64,000 bases of DNA from Pseudomonadota bacterium (lineage in GTDB: Bacteria > Desulfobacterota > Desulfobacteria > Desulfobacterales > Desulfobacteraceae). A model generated the notes under the pieces. It worked only from the letters and a program-made list of their open reading frames with translations, had not been told where the DNA came from and ran no database searches. The translations under genes were made by a program, and so were the position numbers. The stretch is from assembly GCA_018821535.1 (NCBI GenBank), contig JAHJLV010000018.1, positions 27,392-91,391 of the forward strand, read 5' to 3'. Positions 8,603-20,175 of this stretch are shown piece by piece (positions within the stretch are counted from its first letter, which is position 1; every line of letters starts with the position of its first letter).

Positions 8603-9484
8603 ATGAATTTTCAAGATGTAATTTTAAATTTGAATAATTTCTGGGCACAGAAAGGGTGTGTGCTGATTCAATCCTATGATATTGAAGTGGGGGCAGGAAC
8701 CTTTCATCCCACCACGCTTCTCAAAGCCCTGGGGCCAGAACCCTGGAAAGTGGCCTATGTTCAGCCGTCACGGCGGCCGACAGACGGTCGGTACGGAGAA
8801 AATCCCAACCGCCTTCAGCATTATTATCAGTACCAGGTGATTTTAAAGCCATCCCCTGCGGATGTGCAGCAGTTGTATCTGGATTCCATGAAAACCCTGG
8901 GCGTTGATCCGCTTGAACATGATATCCGTTTTGTGGAAGATGACTGGGAATCACCGACACTTGGGGCATCTGGCCTTGGGTGGGAAGTCTGGCTGGATGG
9001 AATGGAAGTGACCCAGTTCACCTATTTTCAGGTGACCGGAAGTGTGGAAGTCAAACCGGTTTCTGTTGAACTGACCTATGGACTGGAGCGCATATGCATG
9101 TATCTTCAGGGCGTGGACTCTGTTTTTGATCTTAAATGGAATGATGAAGTTACCTATAGAGATGTGTATCATCAGCAGGAAGTGGAGCAGTCCACCTATA
9201 ATTTTGAGATCGCAGATGTGGATCTGCTGTTTGATCTGTTTAAAAAATATGAGACAGAAGCCCATCGGATTATCAAGGCGGGTCTTGTGATTCCGGCCTA
9301 TGAATTCTGCCTGAAATGTTCTCATACCTTTAACCTGCTGGATGCCAGGGGTGCGATCAGTGTGACCCAGAGAACCGGGTATATCAAACGGATCAGGGAT
9401 ATTGCAAGATTGTGCTCAACCGCCTATATCCAGCAAAGAGAAGACCTGGGGCATCCGCTGCTGAAAAAGGGAGGGCAAAACTAA
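8603..9484 (+). CDS. glyQ: Glycyl-tRNA synthetase alpha subunit
   Basis: The catalytic subunit of the bacterial two-subunit class II enzyme that charges tRNA-Gly. The 293 residues match the usual size. Recognisable stretches are [27 protein letters not shown] at the N-terminus, then [23 protein letters not shown] and TYFQQ-type [16 protein letters not shown] precedes the ATG. The gene ends one base before glyS, and the two make one operon. No T-box leader is visible in the short gap upstream. Confidence 0.97.
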   Translation: MNFQDVILNLNNFWAQKGCVLIQSYDIEVGAGTFHPTTLLKALGPEPWKVAYVQPSRRPTDGRYGENPNRLQHYYQYQVILKPSPADVQQLYLDSMKTLGVDPLEHDIRFVEDDWESPTLGASGLGWEVWLDGMEVTQFTYFQVTGSVEVKPVSVELTYGLERICMYLQGVDSVFDLKWNDEVTYRDVYHQQEVEQSTYNFEIADVDLLFDLFKKYETEAHRIIKAGLVIPAYEFCLKCSHTFNLLDARGAISVTQRTGYIKRIRDIARLCSTAYIQQREDLGHPLLKKGGQN

Positions 9485-9485
9485 A

Positions 9486-11555
9486 ATGAATACACTTTTA
9501 ATTGAGATCGGTTCAGAACAGATCCCGGCCGGATATATTGTCCCTGCCTTGGAAGCGTTTTCAAAACAGATACTGGATATGCTGGACAGCGCAAGAATTG
9601 ATCATGGACAGGCGCTGACATTAGGAACACCCCGACGTCTGGTGTTAATGGTTAAAGATGTCGGGGACATGCAAAATGTCCAGACGTCTACCATCACAGG
9701 GCCCCCTGAAAAAATTGCCTTTGATAAAGAGGGCAACCCCACGGTGCCTGCTCAAAAATTTGCGCAAAAAGCCGGGATTCCCCTTGATCAGATCACTGTT
9801 GAAGATACGCCCAAAGGCCGCTATCTCACGGCTGTTGTCCAGGAGACATGCGAATCTGCCATAACGATTCTGGAGCAGATATTGGAAAAAGCCATCTTGT
9901 CCATTCCTTTTCCCAAAAGCATGAGATGGGGAGATCTGTCCATCAGTTTTGCGCGCCCGATTATCTCTTTAACCGGTCTTCTGGGCAGCAAATGCCTTGA
10001 TTTTGGTGTGGGCAATATTCGCTCATCGTCGTTTATTTTTGGTCATCAGTTCATGAATCCAGAAAAATATGAACTTGAATCTGCAGATGCGTATGTAAAA
10101 ACAGCAGAATCCGCCGGAATCATACCGGGAATTGAAAAAAGAAAGGATACGCTGGTGACTGCCATTGAAGCCTGTGCGATTTCAGCCGGCGCTGTCATTC
10201 AGGAGGATGAAGAACTGATTGATCTGGTCACCAATCTTGTGGAATACCCGTATCCAGTGGTGGGCACATTTGACGAGACATTTCTGCAGGTGCCGGATGA
10301 AGTGTTGATCACTGCCATGAGAGAACACCAGAAGTATTTTGCCCTCAGAGATGAAACCGGAAAATTGAAAAACCAGTTCATTGCAGTGAATAATACAAAA
10401 GCCAAAGATATGGCACTTGTGACAAAAGGTCATGAAAAGGTATTGCGGGCACGGCTTTCCGATGCAAAATTTTTCTATGAAACCGATCAGAAATCCTCGC
10501 TGGATGAATTTGCTCAAAAGCTCAAGCAGGTCACTTTTCAGGAAAAACTGGGAACAGTGTATGATAAAACTTTGCGGGTCGGTGCGCTTGCACAGTTTCT
10601 GGTCAATGCCTCATCCTATGATGACAGAGAGGCGCTTGCCCGGAAGGTGGACCGTGCAGCAAAAATCTGCAAGGCAGATCTGGTCAGTCAGGTGGTGATT
10701 GAATTTACAAAACTTCAAGGAGTTATTGGAAGGGCCTATGCCTTAAAGGCCGGAGAAGACAAGGATGTGGCCTGTGCCATTGAACAGCATTACCGTCCGG
10801 TATATTCCGGCGGCAGCCTTCCTGAAAATCCAACGGCCTGCATTCTGGCCATCGCAGATAAACTGGATACCATTTGCGGATGTTTTTCTGTGGGTCTGAT
10901 TCCCACAGGCGGGACTGATCCGTATGGTTTGCGACGTCAGGGAATCGGCATACTCGGGATCATGATGGACCAGAAACTGGAAATCAATCTGACATCCATG
11001 ATTGAAAAAGGATTAAGTGCGTATTCTCAGAATAACGATGCGAAAACTGTGCTGGAGATTAAAGAATTTTTACAGAACAGAATGCTGAATCTCCTTGTGG
11101 ATACAGGTTATTCAAAAGAAGCGGTGAATTCCGCCCTTGGGGCATCTTTTGATAATATCCCGGATGTGGTTTTACGGGTAAGGGCGCTGGATGCCCTGAG
11201 AAAAGAACCGGATTTTGAACCGCTGTCCATTACATTCAAGCGCGTGGAAAATATTTTACGCAAATCAGGTCAGGATGTGCAGATATCTGTAAATGAAAAC
11301 CTGTTTGAAGATGCGTCCGAGTCCGGGTTGTTCGCTGCGGTGTTAAAGGTGAAAAACACAGTGGATCGTTTGATTGAAAATGGTGTGTATGATGAAGCCC
11401 TGACGCATATTGCCGGATTGCGACCGGTTGTGGATACGTTTTTTGATGATGTCATGGTCATGGCAGAGGATGATACCATCAGGCAGAACAGGATGGCGCT
11501 GTTATCATCAGTATCGGCCCTGTTTAAAAATATTGCAGATTTTACAAAAATTTAA
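9486..11555 (+). CDS. glyS: Glycyl-tRNA synthetase beta subunit
   Basis: A 689-residue beta subunit required with GlyQ for tRNA-Gly binding. It begins LLIEIGSEQIPAGYI, typical of GlyS, and contains MREHQKYFALRDETGKL, an HD-domain-like region, and a C-terminal anticodon-binding (DALR-like) region ending near residue 689. Length is normal. It follows glyQ by one base, and a small unknown gene follows after 29 bases. Confidence 0.97.
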   Translation: MNTLLIEIGSEQIPAGYIVPALEAFSKQILDMLDSARIDHGQALTLGTPRRLVLMVKDVGDMQNVQTSTITGPPEKIAFDKEGNPTVPAQKFAQKAGIPLDQITVEDTPKGRYLTAVVQETCESAITILEQILEKAILSIPFPKSMRWGDLSISFARPIISLTGLLGSKCLDFGVGNIRSSSFIFGHQFMNPEKYELESADAYVKTAESAGIIPGIEKRKDTLVTAIEACAISAGAVIQEDEELIDLVTNLVEYPYPVVGTFDETFLQVPDEVLITAMREHQKYFALRDETGKLKNQFIAVNNTKAKDMALVTKGHEKVLRARLSDAKFFYETDQKSSLDEFAQKLKQVTFQEKLGTVYDKTLRVGALAQFLVNASSYDDREALARKVDRAAKICKADLVSQVVIEFTKLQGVIGRAYALKAGEDKDVACAIEQHYRPVYSGGSLPENPTACILAIADKLDTICGCFSVGLIPTGGTDPYGLRRQGIGILGIMMDQKLEINLTSMIEKGLSAYSQNNDAKTVLEIKEFLQNRMLNLLVDTGYSKEAVNSALGASFDNIPDVVLRVRALDALRKEPDFEPLSITFKRVENILRKSGQDVQISVNENLFEDASESGLFAAVLKVKNTVDRLIENGVYDEALTHIAGLRPVVDTFFDDVMVMAEDDTIRQNRMALLSSVSALFKNIADFTKI

Positions 11556-11810
11556 AAATCAACTTATAAAAAGGAATAAAAAGAATGGCAGGATATGATC
11601 CGGATAAGGATAAAAAAATCAAAGAATGGAAAAATGAAGAAACAGGCCTGTATCTTTCGATTTATCAGTATGGAGAGGGTGAACCCAAAGTTCAGATCGG
11701 ACCCAGAATTTTAAAGAAGAAAGACGGGTCAGACCGCGCCCCTTCAAAAGCCGGGCGGCTGTCCATCGAAGATATCATGTGGGTGTATGAAATTATTGAT
11801 GAGGTAAAGG

Positions 11811-14586
<2,776 letters not shown>

Positions 14587-14592
14587 AGTGTT

Positions 14593-14868
14593 TCAATAAA
14601 CGTCTTTATGGTACCCGACATTTACCAGAATAATTTCTTTTTCTGTCATAAAAAATTCAAGCGTAATCCTGTAGGATAGATTAATTGAAATCGAGTACAA
14701 ATTTTTTAATTTCCCCTTTAAAGGGTGAACCCTCAAAGATGGATGATTGGGGTCTATTTCTAAAAGTTTCAGCGTTTTTTGATACTGCGATATTAAATCA
14801 GGATGCTGTTTAACAAATTTTGATGCTCTTTTGATATAGCTGTCTGTATAAATGAGTGCATATATCAT
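14593..14868 (-). CDS. RelE/ParE-superfamily toxin
   Basis: A 91-residue small basic protein with the RelE/ParE fold pattern: YTDSYIKRASKFVKQHPD at the N-terminus, HPLKGKLKNLYSISINLSYRI in the middle, and the terminal strand IILVNVGYHKDVY. The last motif corresponds to the IGTHDEVY-type end of YafQ/RelE toxins. It overlaps the antitoxin gene by 4 bases, in the usual antitoxin-toxin order. Members usually cut mRNA in the ribosome or poison gyrase; which applies here cannot be told by reading. Confidence 0.85.
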   Translation of the reverse strand: MIYALIYTDSYIKRASKFVKQHPDLISQYQKTLKLLEIDPNHPSLRVHPLKGKLKNLYSISINLSYRITLEFFMTEKEIILVNVGYHKDVY

Positions 14869-15116
14869 TTTGTAATTCGATTGATATGGTCTTCCACCGT
14901 TTCTGTGATGTAGTTGCCATTCTTATAATCATTTTTTGCCTGGTGAAGTGCAGCATCAAGCTCACAGTCTCTTAAATAGTTATAGTGTTCCATGTCCATG
15001 ATGACAAAGGTTTCTTTGCCGCGAACGGTAATCACCAGTTCATGATTTTCCAGAAGATTGTTCTGGATGACTGAAACCCCTTTTGTCTTTAGCTGGTTTG
15101 CTGTTATAGTATGCAT
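14865..15116 (-). CDS. Phd/YefM-type antitoxin
   Basis: An 83-residue protein beginning MHTITANQLKTKGVSVIQ, followed by ELVITVRGKETFVIMDMEHYNYLRDCELDAALHQAK. This is the typical Phd/YefM DNA-binding N-terminus and flexible toxin-neutralising tail. It is translated with the RelE-like toxin from an overlapping frame. These antitoxins repress their own promoter. The AT-rich region 15117-15235 upstream contains the likely operator, but no clear palindrome was fixed. Confidence 0.85.
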   Translation of the reverse strand: MHTITANQLKTKGVSVIQNNLLENHELVITVRGKETFVIMDMEHYNYLRDCELDAALHQAKNDYKNGNYITETVEDHINRITK

Positions 15117-15235
15117 AATAAACCTTATTTTCTGATTTTTAATCGTTATTAATAATACTATAGCTAATACTTTTAACAGTGTTGATCAAGCCAACAGAAA
15201 AAATATATAGACTCAAGGCCAATGCCCGGTTCACA

Positions 15236-15451
15236 TCATGATATTCTCTCAACCTTGATGTTAAGGGTTTCAGCAATTCGCTTTGCCATATCAGGTGTTA
15301 GACAGCGCTTCCCTCTTTCATAGTCATTTATCATATTCTGAATTTGGTGATAATTCTTTTGAGAAAGACGAAGATCAAGGTATTCCAAATAAATGCATTC
15401 TGATTTTAAAAAAAAATTTATGATTGACAATGAATTAAATTGCATATACAT
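15236..15451 (-). pseudogene. Degraded XRE-type HTH fragment
   Basis: The reading frame encodes 71 residues. Its C-terminal half, LRLSQ...INDYERGKRCLTPDMAKRIAETLNI, matches the second half of a Cro/XRE helix-turn-helix. The segment between LSQ and ERG is about four residues shorter than usual, and the residues before it (SIINFFLKSECIYLEYLD) do not look like an HTH N-terminus. It is therefore either a remnant or a very divergent regulator. It lies between a toxin-antitoxin pair and the marR gene, and was perhaps once an extra antitoxin. Confidence 0.45.
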
Positions 15452-15452
15452 T
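15424..15452 (+). promoter_or_regulatory. Promoter and half-operator of the marR-type gene
   Basis: TTGACA at 15424-15429 is a consensus -35. A -10 may be TACATT (15447-15452, 17-base spacing) or TATACA (15445-15450, 15-base spacing). TTGCATAT at 15440-15447 matches the left part of the perfect palindrome seen downstream at 15967, which suggests the encoded repressor binds across its own promoter. Confidence 0.55.
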
Positions 15453-15471
15453 TAATCCAAAAGAGGCTACC

Positions 15472-15936
15472 ATGAAATTAGCAGAAAAAGAAAAAATATT
15501 AAAAGATATCACCGCAAATTGCATTCCTGCCAGGCTAAGAGTTATGGATCGGGCAATTAGCTCTATTTATAACCAGGCTATTCGTCCTCATGGTCTCAAA
15601 ATTACACAGATGAACATTATTGTAGTAGTATCAGCATATGGCCCCATGGAGGTCAAACCGTTGTGTCGAATACTGAATATGGATTCATCCACAATGAGCA
15701 GAGCTTTAACCCTTATCGAAAAAAAGGGGTGGTTGAAAAGTCAACCCAGCGGTCAAGGGAAAAGCCTGATTGTTTCGTCCACAAATGAAGGTTCTGCCCT
15801 TTTACAGCGCGTGTATCCGGATTGGAAGAAAGCGCAGGAAAATGCTGAAGAACTTCTTGGCAAGGAGACAGTTAGAGTCTTACGTGGCGCAGGAGACAAG
15901 ATGCTTTTGGAGGGGATGACCAAGTATTCCCTGTAA
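15472..15936 (+). CDS. MarR-family transcriptional regulator
   Basis: A 154-residue winged-helix regulator. The dimerising N-terminal helices are followed by the HTH (VKPLCRILNMDSSTMSRALTLIEKKGWLKSQPS) and the wing (GQGKSLIVSSTNEGSALLQRV). MarR proteins usually repress their own gene and nearby export or detoxification genes and release DNA on binding small aromatic ligands. A matching operator sequence lies both in its own promoter and in front of the following SRPBCC gene, with a MATE exporter next, which fits that pattern. The ligand is unknown. Confidence 0.88.
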   Translation: MKLAEKEKILKDITANCIPARLRVMDRAISSIYNQAIRPHGLKITQMNIIVVVSAYGPMEVKPLCRILNMDSSTMSRALTLIEKKGWLKSQPSGQGKSLIVSSTNEGSALLQRVYPDWKKAQENAEELLGKETVRVLRGAGDKMLLEGMTKYSL

Positions 15937-15966
15937 TATCGGGGAGCATTTTTTTTGTTTTTAAAA

Positions 15967-15978
15967 TTGCATATGCAA
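15967..15978 (+). promoter_or_regulatory. Perfect 12-bp palindrome, likely MarR operator
   Basis: TTGCATATGCAA is a perfect dyad about 30 bases after the marR stop and about 100 bases before the SRPBCC start. Eight of its bases (TTGCATAT) recur in the marR promoter at 15440-15447. The function as an operator is inferred from this sharing. Confidence 0.5.
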
Positions 15979-16075
15979 CATAGGAACGTTTGTGAAATTG
16001 AATGAACATCCCATTTACTCATGAAGAAACTTGCAGGGTGTTTTCCTTCCTAACAAATAAAAGGGGAATGAGATA

Positions 16076-16588
16076 ATGGTAGACCATGCGAGGGGCAACC
16101 AGCCCATATCATTTGAGACCCGTATTATGGTGTCTGGCGAAAAAGTTTGGAACCAGATGATTTCACCGGGGAATGCTGTTTTATGGCACCCGTTTGTTAA
16201 AGAACACATCACCGAGAACTGGAATGGTGTTGGCTCCAAAGACAAGGTTACATATAACAGCGGGGCCACATTTGAAAGGGAAGTAATAGCTTGGTTCGAA
16301 GGAATCGGTTTTGATTTGAAGGTTACCGAGAACGGTAAAAATGAAATACTTGTTTCATGGAGGCTAACCAGGTTGGGTGACAAAAGCTGTAGCCTAAAGG
16401 TAATGGCCCATGTGGTTTTTCTCAAAAAACTTCCGCTCCCAATCAGATGGGCTGTTCATAAATTTAAAATCAAACCGCTTTTTTCAAACTATCTTAGATT
16501 ATCTATGCAAGGGTTTTCATTTTATGCATCTACTGGTGAACAAGTTAAACGGAATCAGTTTGGTGTGCACCCACTTTTCTCTCCATAA
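16076..16588 (+). CDS. SRPBCC (START/polyketide-cyclase-like) family protein
   Basis: A 170-residue soluble protein. The N-terminus (ISFETRIMVSGEKVWNQMISPGNAVLWHPFV) is the usual first strand, helix and tip of an SRPBCC hydrophobic-pocket fold, followed by alternating strands (ATFEREVIAWFEGIGFDLKVTEN, EILVSWRLTRLGDKSCSLKVMA). Such proteins bind hydrophobic ligands, and some are cyclases or dehydratases. AGGGGAATGAGATA precedes the ATG. The MarR-type palindrome upstream and the MATE gene downstream suggest a small-molecule response unit. No catalytic residue can be assigned. Confidence 0.7.
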   Translation: MVDHARGNQPISFETRIMVSGEKVWNQMISPGNAVLWHPFVKEHITENWNGVGSKDKVTYNSGATFEREVIAWFEGIGFDLKVTENGKNEILVSWRLTRLGDKSCSLKVMAHVVFLKKLPLPIRWAVHKFKIKPLFSNYLRLSMQGFSFYASTGEQVKRNQFGVHPLFSP

Positions 16589-16627
16589 TAAATTTGTATA
16601 TTGATAACCATCATCAATGATCGCCGG

Positions 16628-16641
16628 AATGAAATTTCATT
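16628..16641 (+). promoter_or_regulatory. Perfect 14-bp palindrome upstream of the MATE gene
   Basis: AATGAAATTTCATT is a perfect dyad in the gap between the SRPBCC and MATE genes. It is flanked by a wider imperfect repeat (ATCATCAA before it, TTGATGAT after it). It differs from the MarR-type palindrome, so if it is an operator it would serve another regulator. Confidence 0.4.
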
Positions 16642-16756
16642 TGATGATCATAAAACTGGGGGCTGAGTTGGGTGAAAGGTTTTTCTGAATTGAGGAGAAA
16701 ATGATAGCCATATCTGGGCTAAAAAAACTACAAATGATACATCAAAGGATTGTATA

Positions 16757-18187
16757 ATGACGAATGATACTGCTGTTTTTCCCAATCTGGTAACAGTCGA
16801 GACAGAAAAAAGAAGGGACCAATCCAAGGAGCTCCAGAAACAAAATTTGACCGGAGTCCTTTTGCAAGGGCCTGTTCTCCCCCAGTTGGTTCGGTTGGCA
16901 AGCCCGAATGTACTGGCCTTTTTTGTTCAGTCTCTGGTGAGCATTGCCGAGGTCTGGTACGTGGGAAAGCTGGGAACAGTATCTCTTGCCGGATTGGCAT
17001 TGGTATATCCATTATTGATGTTGATGCAAATGATGTCAGGAGGGGCTTTGGGCGGTGCAGTTGCATCGTCTGTTGCACGCTCGATTGGCAGAGGAAATAT
17101 CGCTCGCGCTGAGGCATTGATTTGGCATTCGCTTGTTCTGGGACTGGTTGCCGCCGGACTTTTCAGTGCAGCCTACTTCAGTTTTGGCCAGTCATTTCTT
17201 GAGTTACTCGGCGGTCAGGGTCAGATTTTGATTGAAGCCAGATCATATGCCATGGTGCTGTTTTTAGGCGGCTTTCTCCTCTGGACCACCAATGTCCTGT
17301 CCAGCGTCTTTCGCGGGATGGGCAATATGAAATACCCGGCGGTTTTGCTGGTGTTGGGAGTATGTATTCAAATTCCGTTATCCGGAGCGCTGATATTGGG
17401 GTGGGGGCCATTTCCCCAGATGGGGATTGCCGGGGGCGCTGTATCCGCAATCGTTTCATCTGCGGTCATGACAACACTGCTGCTTTGGATGCTCATTCTT
17501 GGCCAGCCGATGATCAAATTGCGAAATAGTACCTTTCAGATGCAGTTCGAATTGTTTAAAGATATATTGCGAGTCGGGCTGCCAGCAGGCTTGTCACCTG
17601 TTCTGTCGGTATTTACCATCATTTGTATTACCAGTTTGGTGAGCCGTTTTGGCCCGGAAGCCCTTGCAGGATATGGCATTGGCGCTCGTCTGGAATTCTT
17701 GATAATCCCCTTGATTTTTGGAATTGGTGCTGCATTGACAGCAATGGTCGGTGTGAACATTGGTGCTGGAAATTTGAAGCGGGCACTGAGGATCGGCTGG
17801 ACAGGTGCGGCAGCCGCGGGGTTGCTCTCCGGTTTGATCGGTCTTATTGTAGCAGTCCGGCCTGATTTATGGTTGGGGTTGTATACACAAGATCCGGCCG
17901 TTATCCTCTCGGGATCGGTTTATCTGAGAATTGTGGGCAGCGTCTATCTGTTTCAGGGGGTCGGGCTCTCTTTATATTTTGCATCCCAGGGTGCCGGGAC
18001 CGTTTTCTGGCCAGTGACAGCAGGTGTGATGCGCGTAATTGTTGCGGTCGGCGGTGCAGCCGTTGCCGTCAAGCTGGGCTTGGGCTTAAGCAGTATTTTT
18101 TCAATGACAGCAGCGGGCATGGCACTCTTTGGAATCATGACCGGGCTTTCGATTTTATTTGGCGCGTGGAGAGGGGTCTCCACTTAA
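16757..18187 (+). CDS. MATE-family multidrug/organic-compound exporter
   Basis: A 476-residue inner-membrane protein with about twelve hydrophobic helices in two similar halves, as in MATE sodium- or proton-driven exporters. Typical segments are LVYPLLMLMQMMSGGALGGAVASSVARSIGRG in the first half and FGIGAALTAMVGVNIGAGNLKRALRIGW in the second. Its position behind a MarR regulator and an SRPBCC gene suggests ligand-inducible export. The substrate is unknown. No terminator is obvious in the 167 bases to the convergent hydrolase gene. Confidence 0.9.
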   Translation: MTNDTAVFPNLVTVETEKRRDQSKELQKQNLTGVLLQGPVLPQLVRLASPNVLAFFVQSLVSIAEVWYVGKLGTVSLAGLALVYPLLMLMQMMSGGALGGAVASSVARSIGRGNIARAEALIWHSLVLGLVAAGLFSAAYFSFGQSFLELLGGQGQILIEARSYAMVLFLGGFLLWTTNVLSSVFRGMGNMKYPAVLLVLGVCIQIPLSGALILGWGPFPQMGIAGGAVSAIVSSAVMTTLLLWMLILGQPMIKLRNSTFQMQFELFKDILRVGLPAGLSPVLSVFTIICITSLVSRFGPEALAGYGIGARLEFLIIPLIFGIGAALTAMVGVNIGAGNLKRALRIGWTGAAAAGLLSGLIGLIVAVRPDLWLGLYTQDPAVILSGSVYLRIVGSVYLFQGVGLSLYFASQGAGTVFWPVTAGVMRVIVAVGGAAVAVKLGLGLSSIFSMTAAGMALFGIMTGLSILFGAWRGVST

Positions 18188-18354
18188 GCGCAAATTCATC
18201 ATTTTGGATTTCCTCAAGAAAAGTAAATCTAACTTGTTTTGAAAAATCCAAATTTCTGGCGGCAGTGTATGCGTGTTCTTTCGAACAAGAAATATGGATC
18301 TCATGGTATTCCTTACCCGCCCTACACTAATTTTTCAAGGGTAAGGTGTCTCAC

Positions 18355-19359
18355 TTATACTGGCACAGAGGGTTGTCTATCAATACTTTCAAGCCATTTT
18401 TTAACAATTGGTTGAACTGCGGGGTTCACAACTACGCCCATGTGTGTGAGCCCATCCACAAGCCTTACTTCAGCCTCGGCATATTGAGAAATTACCGGTT
18501 CGAACTTCTCTGCAAAAAAGAGCTGGTCGTTTGTGCCGACAACAACAAGCATGGGCTGCTTGATGGAACTAAGAGCCTTTTTGTAATCTCGGGGCGCATA
18601 ACCAGTATTAAGGCGATAGGAATAAGATAGGGTCTCAGTTCCGTCACGCATCTCTTTCGGCATATCAAACTTGATAACGGGCAAGTAATTAAACCAATTA
18701 ATTCCGACATTGTTTAGCATGCTCAGCCCGATTATGCGGCGGGTATACGGGGTAGCCCAGCGGTTTTCATCCGGACGGATTGTCGGCGCGTTGTACTGGA
18801 GCCATGGAGATAGCAGTATATAGGCATCGGCCTGCTGTCCATATTTGCTTTCTGCAAACCGGAGGGACAACCCGCCTCCAGACGAGTGGCCGCCAATGAT
18901 GAGCAGAGAGTCGGGGTTTTCCTTTTTAACCTGCGCGATAAAATCAGCTAAGTCGTCCACCAGCTGATCAATGTAATGGATATCACCGCGCTTTGCTGGG
19001 GTATGCCCATGACCCCTCAGGTCAGGCGTATATACCTTAGCCAGGTTTGCGGAACTGATAAATTCTGCCAAAGGAAGTAAATACCGACTATGCCATCCCG
19101 AACCATGCAATAAAACGAGGACCTTTTCTGATTGAGCCGGATAAAACCTGTAAGACAACTGATTCCCGTCTCTTGCCGAGAAAGTCTTTAATTGTGGCAG
19201 GCCTTTGTAATCAATAAGCAGTTCATCGAAAGCAAGGCGCTTTTTCTCCTGATTTGGTTCCTTCTGCTGATCACTGATAACAAGGAAACCTGCAATCGAG
19301 AGATAGATTGCGGCGGATATAAGAAGAAAAGTGAAAATCAGTAAAGCAATTTTGGTCAT
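18355..19359 (-). CDS. Alpha/beta hydrolase (lysophospholipase-like), membrane-anchored
   Basis: A 334-residue hydrolase. A single N-terminal hydrophobic segment (IALLIFTFLLISAAIYLSIAGFLVI) probably anchors or exports it. The oxyanion region VLVLLHGSGWHSRYL, the nucleophile elbow GGHSSGGG and a late Asp/His pair (GTNDQLFF, LTHMGVVV) give a full catalytic triad. The family includes monoacylglycerol lipases and esterases; the substrate is not known. It is convergent with the MATE gene and follows the acetyltransferase gene on the same strand after a GC-rich gap. Confidence 0.85.
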   Translation of the reverse strand: MTKIALLIFTFLLISAAIYLSIAGFLVISDQQKEPNQEKKRLAFDELLIDYKGLPQLKTFSARDGNQLSYRFYPAQSEKVLVLLHGSGWHSRYLLPLAEFISSANLAKVYTPDLRGHGHTPAKRGDIHYIDQLVDDLADFIAQVKKENPDSLLIIGGHSSGGGLSLRFAESKYGQQADAYILLSPWLQYNAPTIRPDENRWATPYTRRIIGLSMLNNVGINWFNYLPVIKFDMPKEMRDGTETLSYSYRLNTGYAPRDYKKALSSIKQPMLVVVGTNDQLFFAEKFEPVISQYAEAEVRLVDGLTHMGVVVNPAVQPIVKKWLESIDRQPSVPV

Positions 19360-19430
19360 TGGCGGCAGCCTTTCAGGTATTGCGGTTGCTGTTTCTTATT
19401 GTAATGGTATCACGACCAAGCCATTCATAA

Positions 19431-19490
19431 CGCATGTGTCACGAGCGGCGCGCTCCTCGCCGTCCCGAGCACGCAGTGGTTCTGCTCAAG
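19431..19490. other. GC-rich islet between two accessory genes
   Basis: A stretch of about 60 bases is conspicuously rich in G and C compared with the flanking sequence. It contains a small hairpin: CGGCG (19446-19450) and CGCCG (19458-19462) around a 7-base loop. It overlaps the last bases of the acetyltransferase gene. It may be a scar of insertion or a structural element. An integron attC site was considered but no paired core sites were found. Confidence 0.35.
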
Positions 19491-19905
19491 ATTTTTCTAT
19501 TCGTTTGCCAAGGCTCACTACATCATCTACTTTATAACCTATATGTTCATAGAATTTTATCACCTTATCGTTCGAACTGCGTACTTGTAGGTTGATCTTA
19601 GGACAACCTGCAGTTCTCAGAAGCCTTTCAGCCTCTTGCACCATTAACTTTCCAATGCCTGTGCCTTGGTGATCGGGCCTGACCGATAGGTAATTAATCC
19701 ATCCGCGATGACCTTCATATCCAGCCATTACGGTTGCTATGACATTACCTTCAGCACATCCGACTAAAAATAGATGTCGTTGTACTGCTAATTTTCGTTT
19801 TATGTCCGTTTTAGAATCGTTCCAGGGAACAACCAAGCCGCAATCGGACCAAATCTGAACGACTTGAGTTTCATCAACTTCTTTATATGGCCTGATTTCC
19901 AGCAT
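19486..19905 (-). CDS. ypeA: GNAT acetyltransferase, YpeA-like
   Basis: About 139 residues from the ATG at 19905; longer in-frame starts lie at 19917 and 19932. It resembles E. coli YpeA along its whole length: LEIRPYKEVDETQVVQIWSD, VPWNDSKTDIKRK, VIATVMAGYEGHRGWINYLSV, the acetyl-CoA loop DHQGTGIGKLM, then GCPKINLQVRSSNDKVIKFYEHIGY and VSLGKR. The acetyl acceptor is unknown. The shorter start is chosen by the family N-terminus and a weak GAGTG site before it. The gene stands alone, with a GC-rich stretch at its 3' end. Confidence 0.82.
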   Translation of the reverse strand: MLEIRPYKEVDETQVVQIWSDCGLVVPWNDSKTDIKRKLAVQRHLFLVGCAEGNVIATVMAGYEGHRGWINYLSVRPDHQGTGIGKLMVQEAERLLRTAGCPKINLQVRSSNDKVIKFYEHIGYKVDDVVSLGKRIEKS

Positions 19906-20175
19906 GGCATCACTCATTTGATAGCAGAACATAGATTATGCATCACAACGTGATCGTCTGTTTTTTTAATATTATATTTGTTCTTATTTTAAACCTCATT
20001 CGAATGTCAATAAAAACCATTTTTTAAAGAATATAAATCCTGACGCATATTCAATAAATTCTGGTTGCAGGTATTAATGGCCTTCATGGCTGATACCCCA
20101 GTCCCGGTTGGAATGATCCTGGCGACAAAAGATCATCCGATCGGGACGGTGGATCAAGGGGCCTATGCTGGTTTA

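Noticed and set aside
19400..19490. Integron attC site after the acetyltransferase gene
   Set aside because: A GTTATG-like core is seen on the minus strand, but no matching second core or extended symmetrical arms could be found.
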